From: Rhodospirillales bacterium
GTDB taxonomy: Bacteria; Pseudomonadota; Alphaproteobacteria; ATCC43930; CGMCC-115725
Assembly (NCBI GenBank): GCA_028288725.1
Contig: JAQGIC010000055.1
Span: 1 to 35,485 of the forward strand
Length of the DNA: 35,485 nucleotides
Reading direction: 5' to 3'
Shown: in pieces, positions 17,413-25,200 of the stretch
Layout of the letters: each line of letters opens with the position of its first letter
How positions within the stretch are numbered: position 1 is the stretch's first letter
Translations under genes and position numbers: made by a program
The notes under the pieces: model-generated
What the model saw: only the letters and a program-made list of their open reading frames with translations
Told to the model about the DNA's origin: nothing
Databases searched by the model: none

Positions 17413-18279
17413 ATGCCGGTGCCCCAGCGCACGACCCCGCCGCCGATCGAGAGCCCCGGCGTAGTCCGGCACCCGGCCTGGCGGCTCCGTGCGGACACGG
17501 CCGAGGCGTTCACCGCCAACCTGATCGAGGAAGTGCCGGTAGCCCTGATCTACAACGGCGTCAGCCACGCCGTCATGCTGGCGAGCCCCGGCGACATCGC
17601 GGATTTCGCCCTGGGCTTCTCCTTGAGCGAGGGCATCATCGAAACCCCCCAGGAACTGTTGGACCTGGAGGTGGCGCCGGCGGGCGAGGGGATCGAGGTC
17701 CGTCTGACCGTCACCGCGCGCCGCTTCGCCGGCCTGAAGGATCGGCGCCGGACCCTGGCCGGCCGCAGCGGCTGCGGTTTGTGCGGGGTCGAGAGCCTGG
17801 CGGACGCGATGCGGCCGCTGCCGGCGCCGGTGGACCAGACGTTCCTGACGTTGGCGGCCGTCCGCCGCGCGCTCGACGGGCTGGCGCCCTTGCAGCGGCT
17901 GAACCAGCTGGCGGGTGCGGTCCATGCCGCCGCCTGGGTCGATCCGGACGGCGTGATCCAGCATCTGGCCGAGGATGTCGGCCGGCACAATGCGTTCGAC
18001 AAGGTGATCGGCGCCATGGCCCGGCGCCGCGGCGGGCGGCCGCCGGGCTTCGCCCTGCTGACCAGCCGCCTCAGCTACGAACTGGTTCAGAAGGCCGCGA
18101 CGACCGGCATTTCCGCCTTGGTGGCGATCTCGGCGCCGACCGCGCTGGCGATCGAGGCCGCGACCCGCGCCGGCATCTGCATCGTGGCGCTCGCCCGCGC
18201 CGATTCCGTGTCGGTCTACGCGCATCCGGAGCGGGTCATCGATCTCAACGGGGCAAAACCATGCATTCCGATCGCCTGA
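17413..18279 (+). CDS. fdhD: FdhD/FdsC sulfurtransferase for formate dehydrogenase maturation
   Basis: A 288-aa FdhD-family protein. In E. coli FdhD carries persulfide sulfur from a cysteine desulfurase to the bis-MGD cofactor, which activates formate dehydrogenase. The required cysteines are C121 and C124 in SGCGLCGVES. Other family motifs are EEVPVALIYNGV (39-50), LGFSLSEGII (67-76) and EDVGRHNAFDKVIG. In Rhodobacter this position of the operon is called fdsC. The gene starts 6 nt after fdsA, and its last 19 nt overlap fdsD. A cysteine desulfurase gene lies 7-8 kb upstream on the same strand. Confidence 0.94.
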   Translation: MPVPQRTTPPPIESPGVVRHPAWRLRADTAEAFTANLIEEVPVALIYNGVSHAVMLASPGDIADFALGFSLSEGIIETPQELLDLEVAPAGEGIEVRLTVTARRFAGLKDRRRTLAGRSGCGLCGVESLADAMRPLPAPVDQTFLTLAAVRRALDGLAPLQRLNQLAGAVHAAAWVDPDGVIQHLAEDVGRHNAFDKVIGAMARRRGGRPPGFALLTSRLSYELVQKAATTGISALVAISAPTALAIEAATRAGICIVALARADSVSVYAHPERVIDLNGAKPCIPIA

Positions 18280-18467
18280 TTCGTATGGCGAACCAGATCG
18301 CCGCCTATTTTTCGGCCTATCCGCATGATGAAGCGGTGGCCGGGATCAGCGATCATTTGAAGCTATTCTGGGAACCGCGCATGCTGGTCGGGATCAAGGA
18401 CCATGTCGCCCATGGCGGCGCCGGTCTGCATGATCTGGTACCGGAGGCGGTTCGCCGACTGTCCTAG
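18261..18467 (+). CDS. fdsD: Formate dehydrogenase delta subunit
   Basis: A 68-aa FdsD protein, needed for assembly or activity of the Fds complex rather than for catalysis. The sequence has the family pattern RMANQIAAYFSAYPHDEAV (9-27), FWEPRM (36-41) and a C-terminal LVPEAVRRL. The ATG at 18261 lies 19 nt inside the end of fdhD, so translation is coupled. A longer open frame upstream is only the shifted frame of fdhD and carries no family sequence. Confidence 0.92.
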   Translation: MHSDRLIRMANQIAAYFSAYPHDEAVAGISDHLKLFWEPRMLVGIKDHVAHGGAGLHDLVPEAVRRLS

Positions 18468-18473
18468 CCGTCA

Positions 18474-18502
18474 GGCTGGCGGATCCATTGGATCCACCGG
18501 CC
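18474..18502 (+). terminator. Hairpin after fdsD (attenuator or stability element)
   Basis: Starting 7 nt after the fdsD stop, GGCTGG-c-GGATCC, loop ATT, GGATCC-a-CCGGCC forms a 12-bp stem with one mismatch and one wobble. No T tract follows. It may protect the 3' end of the fds mRNA or partly terminate transcription before the transporter gene 80 nt downstream. Confidence 0.5.
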
Positions 18503-18581
18503 CGAACGAGAAACGGCAAGGTGGTAAATGCCGACGCGAAATCCGCCAAGGGTCGCGCACATTAGGGAGAGGAAACGAAAG

Positions 18582-19943
18582 ATGAGTTCTTTCTTAGACC
18601 GGGCGCATACGGTCGCACCGCCGGGCTACAACCGGTTCCTGGTGCCGCCCGCTGCCCTTGCCGTGCACCTGTCGATCGGTCAGGCCTACGCCTTTTCGAC
18701 CTTCAACCTGCCGCTGACCAAACTGATCGGGATCACCAAGTCGGCGCCCGACGATTGGTCGTTGAAGCAGGTCGTGATCATCTTTTCGATCGCAATCGTC
18801 TTTCTCGGTCTCTCGGCCGCCTTCTTCGGCCGCTGGGTCGAGAGCGCCGGCCCGCGCAAGGCGATGTTCACCGCGGCCTTGTGCTTCGCCGGCGGGTTCT
18901 TCGTCTCCGCCGTGGGCATCTATCTGCACCAGCTCTGGCTGCTCTATCTCGGCTATGGCGTGCTGGGCGGCTGCGGCCTGGGCATCGGCTATATCTCGCC
19001 GGTCTCGACGCTGATCAAATGGTTTCCGGACCGTCCCGGCATGGCGACGGGCATGGCGATCATGGGCTTCGGCGGCGGCGCGCTGATCGGGGCACCGCTC
19101 TCGACCAATCTCATGGCCTATTACGCGACCGCGACCTCAAACGGCGTGCTCGAGACGTTCGTCACCATGGGCGTGCTCTATTTCATCTTCATGATGCTGG
19201 GCGTCTATGCGGTCCGGGTTCCGGCCGCAGACTGGAAGCCCGAAGGCTGGACCGCGCCGGTCGTGGCCAGCAAGATGATCACGACCGCCCATGTCCATGT
19301 CGATGTGGCCTGGAAGACGCCGCAGTTCATCCTGCTCTGGATCGTGCTGTGCATGAACGTGACCGCCGGCATCGCGGTCTTGAGCCAGGCATCGCCGATG
19401 ATCCAGGAGATGTTCGGCAGCCGCGTGACGCCCATCGCCGCCGGCGGGTTCGTCGGCCTGCTCAGCATCTTCAACATGCTGGGACGGTTCTTCTGGGCCT
19501 CCATGTCGGACTATCTGGGCCGACGCACGACCTACATGATCTTCTTCCTGCTGGGCATCGTGCTCTATGCGACGGTCCCGACCACGGGGCAGATGGGGTC
19601 GATCGTCCTGTTCGTCGCCGCCTGCGCCGTCATTCTCTCGATGTACGGCGGCGGCTTTGCGACGATCCCGGCCTATCTGCGGGACATGTTCGGCACCATG
19701 CATGTCGGCGCCATCCATGGTCGTCTGCTGACCGCATGGTCAGCGGCGGGCGTGCTGGGTCCGGTCCTGCTGACCTTCATTCGCGACGATCAGATCGCGG
19801 CCGGCGTGCCCAAGGCCGAGGCCTACTCGCTGACCATGTACATCATGTGCGGTCTGCTGTTCGTGGGCTTCCTCGCAAACCTCGGGATGCGCGCGGTGTC
19901 GGAACGGCATCATTTCCGTGAAACCGCCTCGGCACATTCTTAA
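18582..19943 (+). CDS. MFS transporter of the oxalate/formate antiporter family
   Basis: A 453-aa inner membrane carrier with about 12 hydrophobic segments. Family hallmarks include the N-terminal HLSIGQAYAFSTFNLPLT, GYGVLGGCGLGIGY and STLIKWFPDRPGMATGMAI. Placed directly behind a formate dehydrogenase operon, it most likely moves formate or a related carboxylate. Loss of oxalate-specific features cannot be judged here. The ATG at 18582 is chosen because AGGGAGAGG lies ~9 nt upstream; an in-frame ATG at 18528 would add a basic, unlikely leader. The next small gene follows after 17 nt. Confidence 0.9.
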   Translation: MSSFLDRAHTVAPPGYNRFLVPPAALAVHLSIGQAYAFSTFNLPLTKLIGITKSAPDDWSLKQVVIIFSIAIVFLGLSAAFFGRWVESAGPRKAMFTAALCFAGGFFVSAVGIYLHQLWLLYLGYGVLGGCGLGIGYISPVSTLIKWFPDRPGMATGMAIMGFGGGALIGAPLSTNLMAYYATATSNGVLETFVTMGVLYFIFMMLGVYAVRVPAADWKPEGWTAPVVASKMITTAHVHVDVAWKTPQFILLWIVLCMNVTAGIAVLSQASPMIQEMFGSRVTPIAAGGFVGLLSIFNMLGRFFWASMSDYLGRRTTYMIFFLLGIVLYATVPTTGQMGSIVLFVAACAVILSMYGGGFATIPAYLRDMFGTMHVGAIHGRLLTAWSAAGVLGPVLLTFIRDDQIAAGVPKAEAYSLTMYIMCGLLFVGFLANLGMRAVSERHHFRETASAHS

Positions 19944-19960
19944 AACGGAGGACCCGCATC

Positions 19961-20059
19961 ATGGCCGCTCGTCTCGTCTTGCTCTGGGTCGCCGTCGGCA
20001 TCCCGCTCCTGTGGGGTGTCGAGAAGACCTTGGAGAACGCGATCAAGCTGTTCCAGTAA
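19961..20059 (+). CDS. 32-aa one-helix membrane protein, probable MFS transporter small subunit
   Basis: A microprotein with its own strong ribosome site (CGGAGGA, 8 nt before ATG), 17 nt after the transporter. The sequence begins MAARLVLLWVAVGIPLLWG and ends with KTLENAIKLFQ: one transmembrane helix (~5-19) and an amphipathic tail. Short proteins of this type are annotated next to OFA-family carriers as MFS transporter small subunits. That it is translated is inferred from the ribosome site, spacing and sequence character. Confidence 0.75.
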   Translation: MAARLVLLWVAVGIPLLWGVEKTLENAIKLFQ

Positions 20060-20075
20060 CTCTGGTTCGGCGGCG

Positions 20076-20099
20076 GGCGGCACGGGTTTCCGTGCCGCC
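20076..20099 (+). terminator. Hairpin after the transporter genes
   Basis: GGCGGCACGG-GTTT-CCGTGCCGCC is a perfect 10-bp stem with a 4-nt loop, 17 nt after the small subunit stop. Only a weak GTTC follows in place of a T tract. It probably ends the formate locus transcript. Confidence 0.65.
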
Positions 20100-20222
20100 G
20101 TTCAACAGCCTGTGATCGTTCCCACATGTTATCTTTACCAAAAGGCAATACTATCCTTGGATGTGGTCCGCGCCATCGGCGGATGGTGCGATGAGCCGGT
20201 CAGGCTCCAGGAGTATCTTTTC

Positions 20223-20435
20223 GTGGCCAAACTTTTGACGCTCGGCCAACTCGCCGACAGGAATATGGATCTCGAAGTGGTCTGCACCGGCTGCCTCAGG
20301 CGCAAGACCGTGCCGGCAAAGCTGTTCATGGGCAAGTTCGGCCCCGATACCGTGCCGCCGAACCTCAACGGCAAGCTCAAGTGCGGCATGTGCACCTCGA
20401 CCCGGTGCGAGGTCAGGGCGGTCCAGCCGGCCTAG
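20223..20435 (+). CDS. Small zinc-ribbon protein, unknown function
   Basis: A 70-aa protein starting at GTG, with AGGAG 9 nt upstream. It reads LLTLGQLADRNMDLEVVCTGC, then R-rich and hydrophobic residues, then KCGMCTSTRC: two CxxC pairs (C21/C24 and C54/C57) about 30 residues apart, as in a zinc ribbon. I know no function; similar short ribbon proteins are common hypothetical genes in alphaproteobacteria. The frame is open farther upstream, but without a good start. A GTG at 20163 (90 aa) is an alternative with a poor ribosome site. A perfect hairpin begins 2 nt after the stop. Confidence 0.65.
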   Translation: MAKLLTLGQLADRNMDLEVVCTGCLRRKTVPAKLFMGKFGPDTVPPNLNGKLKCGMCTSTRCEVRAVQPA

Positions 20436-20436
20436 A

Positions 20437-20475
20437 GGCGATGATATGAGGCCTGCTCGGCCTCATATCATCGCC
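20437..20475. terminator. Perfect 17-bp hairpin between convergent genes
   Basis: GGCGATGATATGAGGCC, loop TGCTC, then the exact complement. It starts 2 nt after the zinc-ribbon stop codon and lies 53 nt beyond the stop of the convergent acetyltransferase. As a near-perfect palindrome it would work on both transcripts. Neither side has a strong T tract (CTCTAATC on plus), so its efficiency as an intrinsic terminator is uncertain. Confidence 0.7.
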
Positions 20476-20528
20476 CTCTAATCAAATATTGACGCTGGGG
20501 AAACAAGCGTCAGGATCGGGCCATTAGC

Positions 20529-21014
20529 TCACGCAACCCGCTTTGCCATATGGACGATATTGCGTCCGTCGGGCGTGGTCTCGCGGTGCGTCTCGCGATA
20601 GCCCAGGCGCCGATAGAGCGCGATGTTGCGGGCCATGAGCGCGTTGGTGTAAAGCCGCACTTCGGCGAGGTTCCGCCGAACCGCCTCGGCTTCGGCGAAG
20701 GCGATCAGGGCGCGGCCGACGCCCCGTCGTGCGGCGTCCGACGCGACGGCCACGCTCCAGATCAAGAGATGATCCGCGTGAGACGCCAGGATCAGCGCGC
20801 CGATTTCCGCGCCGTCCGCGCCGCGGGCGAACCAGGCATCATGATCGGCCAGCAGGGCGCTATAATCGGCCCTGTAGGGCAGCGGTTCCAGCCCCAGGAT
20901 CGGGAGCCAGGGCGCATAGGCGGCCCGCTGGAGGCGGGTCAGTTGCGCGACCTCGTCCGTCCGTACCGGGTGCAGGGCCAGGGCGGGATCGGATGTTGGG
21001 TCGTCCGTCGGCAT
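20529..21014 (-). CDS. GNAT-family N-acetyltransferase
   Basis: A 161-aa acetyltransferase. The acetyl-CoA loop is SDAARRGVGRALIAFAE (residues 92-108), preceded by the beta-4 strand LLIWSVAV and followed by LYTNALMARNIALYRRLGY (121-139), the classic motif B. The substrate is unknown. The start at 21014 has AAGGA about 9 nt upstream; a longer open frame to 21323 is not supported because homology begins here. It is convergent with the zinc-ribbon gene and divergent from the cold-shock gene. Confidence 0.87.
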   Translation of the reverse strand: MPTDDPTSDPALALHPVRTDEVAQLTRLQRAAYAPWLPILGLEPLPYRADYSALLADHDAWFARGADGAEIGALILASHADHLLIWSVAVASDAARRGVGRALIAFAEAEAVRRNLAEVRLYTNALMARNIALYRRLGYRETHRETTPDGRNIVHMAKRVA

Positions 21015-21341
21015 GTTCCATTTCCTTCCCAATGGTGCGCTCCCAGGATTCCGGCTGATTTCGCTCCGAAGGTGTGCTTCCTGTGCAACGGAATGCATGG
21101 AGCGGCGTCGGACGCGAGGGGGGCAAGCAATAAAAGCGCGCCCAATTGTCTCAAAGCCGTGGTAAATATTCAAACGCGCGACGTGCAAGGTGCCGCCGCG
21201 TTGAAAGACGGCTGCTGAGGCCCCTGCCCGGGGTGATGCGGTCGGCGCGAAGTAGTAAACTTCGGCAGCGCCAGGAACACTGCGCTTGCGGAAGACGGGC
21301 GCGGAGCAGGGCTCCCGCTGCAATGGAGATGAGTAGGCGAC
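21015..21341 (+). promoter_or_regulatory. Intergenic region with long leader of the cold-shock gene
   Basis: A 327-nt divergent gap. An AT-richer stretch around 21133-21175 (CAATTGTCTC, GGTAAATATTC) is the most promoter-like part, but no clean pair of hexamers could be set. If transcription starts there, the cold-shock mRNA has a leader of about 150 nt, which would be GC-rich and foldable (CCCC-TGCC-CGGGG near 21222-21235). Long leaders are typical of csp genes. No small ORF with a good ribosome site was seen. Confidence 0.4.
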
Positions 21342-22028
21342 ATGAGCAAGGGCAGGGATTTCCGGCAGCCGCGGCGGCGCGGGTTCGATGATGATATGCC
21401 GCAGCCTTACGATACGCGCGGACCGGCAGCACGCCCGGCAGCGCGACCGTTCGGTGGTCCGTCATCGTTCGATCAGTCCCCCGCAGCGGGACCGGTAGTC
21501 GAAGCGACGGTAAAGTGGTTCAACCCCGAAAAGGGTTTCGGTTTCGCCGAACTGGCCGATGGGTCGGGCGACGCGTTCCTGCATATCGGTGCGCTTCAGG
21601 CAGCCGGTCATGAGGCCGTGGCGCCGGCGTCCAAGCTGAAGGTCCAGGTTGGCCAGGGTGCCAAGGGCATGCAGATCACCCGCGTGATCGAAGTCGACGA
21701 GAGCACGGCGCAGGCTCAGCCGCCGCGCGCGCCGCGTCCGGGCGGCTTCGGCGCCCCCGCCGGCGGCGGCATGGGCGGCGGTCGTCCGCCGCGCTTCACG
21801 CCCGACGCCTCCTCGGCGGTTTCGCTCGACGGCAGCGTCAAGTGGTTCAACCCGGAGAAGGGCTTCGGCTTCGTCGCGACGCAGGATGGCGGCAAGGACG
21901 TGTTCGTCCATATCTCCATCCTGTCCCAGGCGGGCATTTCGCACCTCGTCGAAGGCCAGACGGTCACGATGAAGGTGGTCGATACCCCGAAGGGCCGCGA
22001 GGCGCTGTCGATCTCCCTCGGCGAATAA
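21342..22028 (+). CDS. Two-domain cold-shock protein
   Basis: A 228-aa RNA/ssDNA-binding protein with two cold-shock domains: residues ~53-117 (VKWFNPEKGFGFAELADG, then DAFLHIGAL) and ~163-227 (VKWFNPEKGFGFVATQDG, then DVFVHISIL). RNP1 is KGFGF in both, and RNP2 is AFLHI and VFVHI. The N-terminal ~50 residues are R/P/D-rich and disordered. The linker (~122-155) is rich in Pro, Arg and Gly (GGGMGGGRPPRF). Double cold-shock-domain proteins of this layout are typical of alphaproteobacteria. It ends 197 nt before the sensor kinase gene with a clear terminator. Confidence 0.93.
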   Translation: MSKGRDFRQPRRRGFDDDMPQPYDTRGPAARPAARPFGGPSSFDQSPAAGPVVEATVKWFNPEKGFGFAELADGSGDAFLHIGALQAAGHEAVAPASKLKVQVGQGAKGMQITRVIEVDESTAQAQPPRAPRPGGFGAPAGGGMGGGRPPRFTPDASSAVSLDGSVKWFNPEKGFGFVATQDGGKDVFVHISILSQAGISHLVEGQTVTMKVVDTPKGREALSISLGE

Positions 22029-22029
22029 A

Positions 22030-22078
22030 CCGGTTCCGTCTCTCGGAACTGGTAATCCGGTTCCGTCCGCGAAACCGG
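22030..22078 (+). repeat. Tandem hairpins sharing an 11-bp direct repeat in the cold-shock 3' UTR
   Basis: CCGGTTCCGTC occurs at 22030-22040 and again at 22057-22067. Each copy begins a stem: CCGGTTCC pairs with GGAACTGG (one G-U) in the first, and CCGGTT with AACCGG in the second. They lie right after the cold-shock stop and before the terminator, so they belong to its 3' UTR. Confidence 0.55.
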
Positions 22079-22119
22079 GCAGCTGCTTCCGCCCGGCGGG
22101 AGTGAGCTAATCGAAATCA

Positions 22120-22157
22120 GGCCGCGTGCCGCCCTTGGGCTGGCATGCGGCCTTTTT
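22120..22157 (+). terminator. Intrinsic terminator of the cold-shock gene
   Basis: GGCCGCGTGCC, an 11-nt loop, then GGCATGCGGCC (11-bp stem with one G-U pair), immediately followed by TTTTT. This is a canonical rho-independent terminator on the plus strand. Confidence 0.88.
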
Positions 22158-22225
22158 CATTGGGTGCGTCCGGGACGGTCAACCATTAAGAGACGGGCAA
22201 GGTTGGACTTGCTAGGGTTGCGCCC

Positions 22226-25200
22226 ATGCGTATGCAAGGTCCAAGAAGTTGGGGCGTCTCACGTCTGGCCGGCTCGACGGCGCAGGCCTCTATCCTGCTG
22301 TCCGCGGTTCTGATCTGCGTCATTTTCCTCGCCTTCGATGCGGCGATCGCGCTGCGCGCCCGTTCGGTCCAGCAGGCCGAGGGCGTGACCAGCGTCCATA
22401 ATCTGACGCTGGCGCTTTCCCAGCATGCCGAGCGGACCCTGCAGACGGCGGATCTGGTGCTGGCCGGGATCAGCCAGCGCATCGCCGACGACGGCGTAAA
22501 CCCGGCTTTCATCGAGCATCTGAACGAGATTCTCGCCAGCCGCGTCCGGCAGGCGCCGCAAATCCGCGAACTGGTGCTGATCGGTCCGAATGGGCATTGG
22601 CAGGCGAGCTCCCTGCCGCTGACGCGCACGGAGATCGACAATTCCGATCGCGACTATTTCATCCATCTGCGCGACAGTCCCGATGCCGACACCTATGTTG
22701 CGGGCCCGGTCATCAGCCGGGCGACCGGCAAGCTCACCATCATCATGGCGCATCGCGTCTCGGCGGCGGCGGACGGCCATTTTCTGGGCGTGCTGCTCGC
22801 GGCGATCGACGGCGACTATTTCCAGAGTTTCTACAAGAATTTCGACATCGGTACCGAGGGCACGATCGAGCTGATCCGGCTCGATGGCGTGGCGCTGATC
22901 CGGCACCCGTTCCGGGCCGATCTCGTTGGCAGGGATGCCGGCCGGACAACCTTGGGGCGGGAGCTGCCGAAGGCGCCGTCGGGCGAGTATGTCAACGAAG
23001 GCCGCTACGATCGGATCCGGCGCTTCAAGGCCTATCGCCGGCTCGACGTCTATCCGCTGGTCGTCGTCATCGGTCTGTCCGAGCGGGAATGGATGGCCGC
23101 CTGGCGCAAGGACACGATCCAGCAGACCGCGGCCGTGGTGATCGTCGATGCCGCCATTTTGCTGTTCGCCTGGTTCCTCTATCGGCAGATGAAGCGTCGG
23201 GCAGTGACCGAGGCGCGCTTTGCCGACTGGGCCGAAGCGGCGACCGACTGGTTCTGGGAATGCGATGCCGACAATCGCATCACCTACATGTCCGAAGGCT
23301 TCAGGCGCACGGGCGACGATCCGGCGGCGGTGATCGGGCGCGATCGGGTCGCCTACATGAAGTTCAGTCCCGAACTGGTGCCAGGCGCGACGCGCGATCA
23401 TATCGAAACGATTGCCGCCCGACGGCCGTTCCGCGATTTCGTCTATCAATTGACCGTGCAGAGCGGGAAAGAGGTCTTCATTTCCGTCAGCGGCAAGCCG
23501 CATCACGATCCCAAGGGCCGGTTCCTGGGGTATCGCGGCACCGGCCGCGACGTGACCGAGGAGATTCTCGCGACCCGCGCCCGTGTTCGCGAGGCCGAGG
23601 TGCTGGCGACCACGCTCATGACCATTCCGGATGGGCTCGAGGTACTGGATCAGGCCGCTCAATTGCTGAATGCCAACGATCGCTTCTACGAGATCCTGGA
23701 TCTCGACCGGGAAGACGTCCTGTCGGCCGAGGATCCCGGCGCGCGCATTCGCCAAATCATGGCAGCGCGCGGCGATTTCGGCGCGGGTGATCCCGAGCGT
23801 CTCGCCGAGCGGCATGCGGCCCGTATCCGGGTGACCGAGCCGATGGTCTATGAGCAGCAGTTCAAGAACGGCAGGTGGGTCGAAGTTCGCCGCAACCCGA
23901 TGAAGGATGGTCTGGGTTCCGTCGTGCTGGTCCGCGACATCACCGAACGGCGCGCGCGAGAGATCGAGCTGGAGCGCCGCCGCGTCCAGACCGAGCGGCA
24001 GGCGGCCGAGCTGGCGGCGGCCGCGGCCGATCTCCAGACGGCGCGCGAAGTGGCGGAGGCGGCGAGCCGGGCCAAGAGCGACTTCCTGGCCAATATGAGC
24101 CATGAGATCCGCACGCCAATGAACGGCGTGATCGGGATGAACAATCTGCTGCTCTCGACCAGCCTGACGGCGGAGCAGCGGCGCTTCGCCGACGCGGTCC
24201 AGCTCTCGGCCGAGGCCCTGCTGACGGTGATCAACGACATTCTCGACCTGTCCAAGCTCGAGGCGGGCAAGCTCGAACTCGAGACGATCGACTTCGATCT
24301 GGAGAAGCTGGTCGAGGATGCGGTCGAACTGATGGCGCCCAAGGCCCAGGCCAAGGCGGTCGAGCTGGTCGCTCTGGTCGATGCCAACGCCGGCCGGACG
24401 TTCCAGGGCGATCCGACCCGGCTGCGTCAGATCCTGCTGAACCTGTTGTCCAACGCGGTGAAATTCACCGCCCAAGGCTTCGTCTCGGTCGAAGCGCGCG
24501 GGGCCGCGGGCGCGCAGAACCGCGTCAGGATCGAGGTGTCCGACACCGGCATCGGTCTTGACAAGCAGGCCAAGGCGCGGCTGTTCGAGAAATTCGCCCA
24601 GGGCGACGGCACGATCGCCCGGCGGTTCGGCGGCACCGGTCTCGGGCTCAGCATCTCCAAGCAACTGGTCGAGCTGATGGGGGGTGCCATCGGGGTCGAG
24701 GATCGACCGGGCGGCGGGGCCCGGTTCTGGATCGAACTGCCGCTGGAGCCGGCGCGCGGACCGGTCAGGCTGCGGCCCAAGCCGGTCCAGACCGACCTCA
24801 ACGGGCGCCATTTTTTGATCGTCGACGACCTGGAGGTCAATCGGCTGATCCTGGCGCGGCAATTGGCCGGTTGTGGTGCCGCGGTGGTCGAGGTCGCCGA
24901 CGGTGCCGCGGCGCTGGCGGCCCTCACCGCTGCCCAGGCGGTCGGTCGGCCGTTCGACCTTGCGCTGGTCGACGAACTGATGCCGGGCATGGATGGGGCG
25001 GAACTGGCCGACCGGATCCGCCGCGATGCGGCGCTGAGCCAACCGAGCCTCGTGCTGATTTCCTCGGTCGGCACGCCGCTCAAGGCCGACCGCGCCACGG
25101 CGGCCGGGTTCGATGCGTTTCTGACCAAACCGATTCGCCATCAGATGCTGGTCGAGACCATCGGCAGCCTGCTGGCCCCCCGCCCGGGCGCCGCCGACAT

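Noticed and set aside
14467-18225. A minus-strand open frame of over 1200 codons opposite fdsA and fdhD
   Set aside because: The plus strand encodes unmistakable FdsA and FdhD with all ligands in place. The antisense frame is low-complexity Arg/His/Asp-rich sequence.
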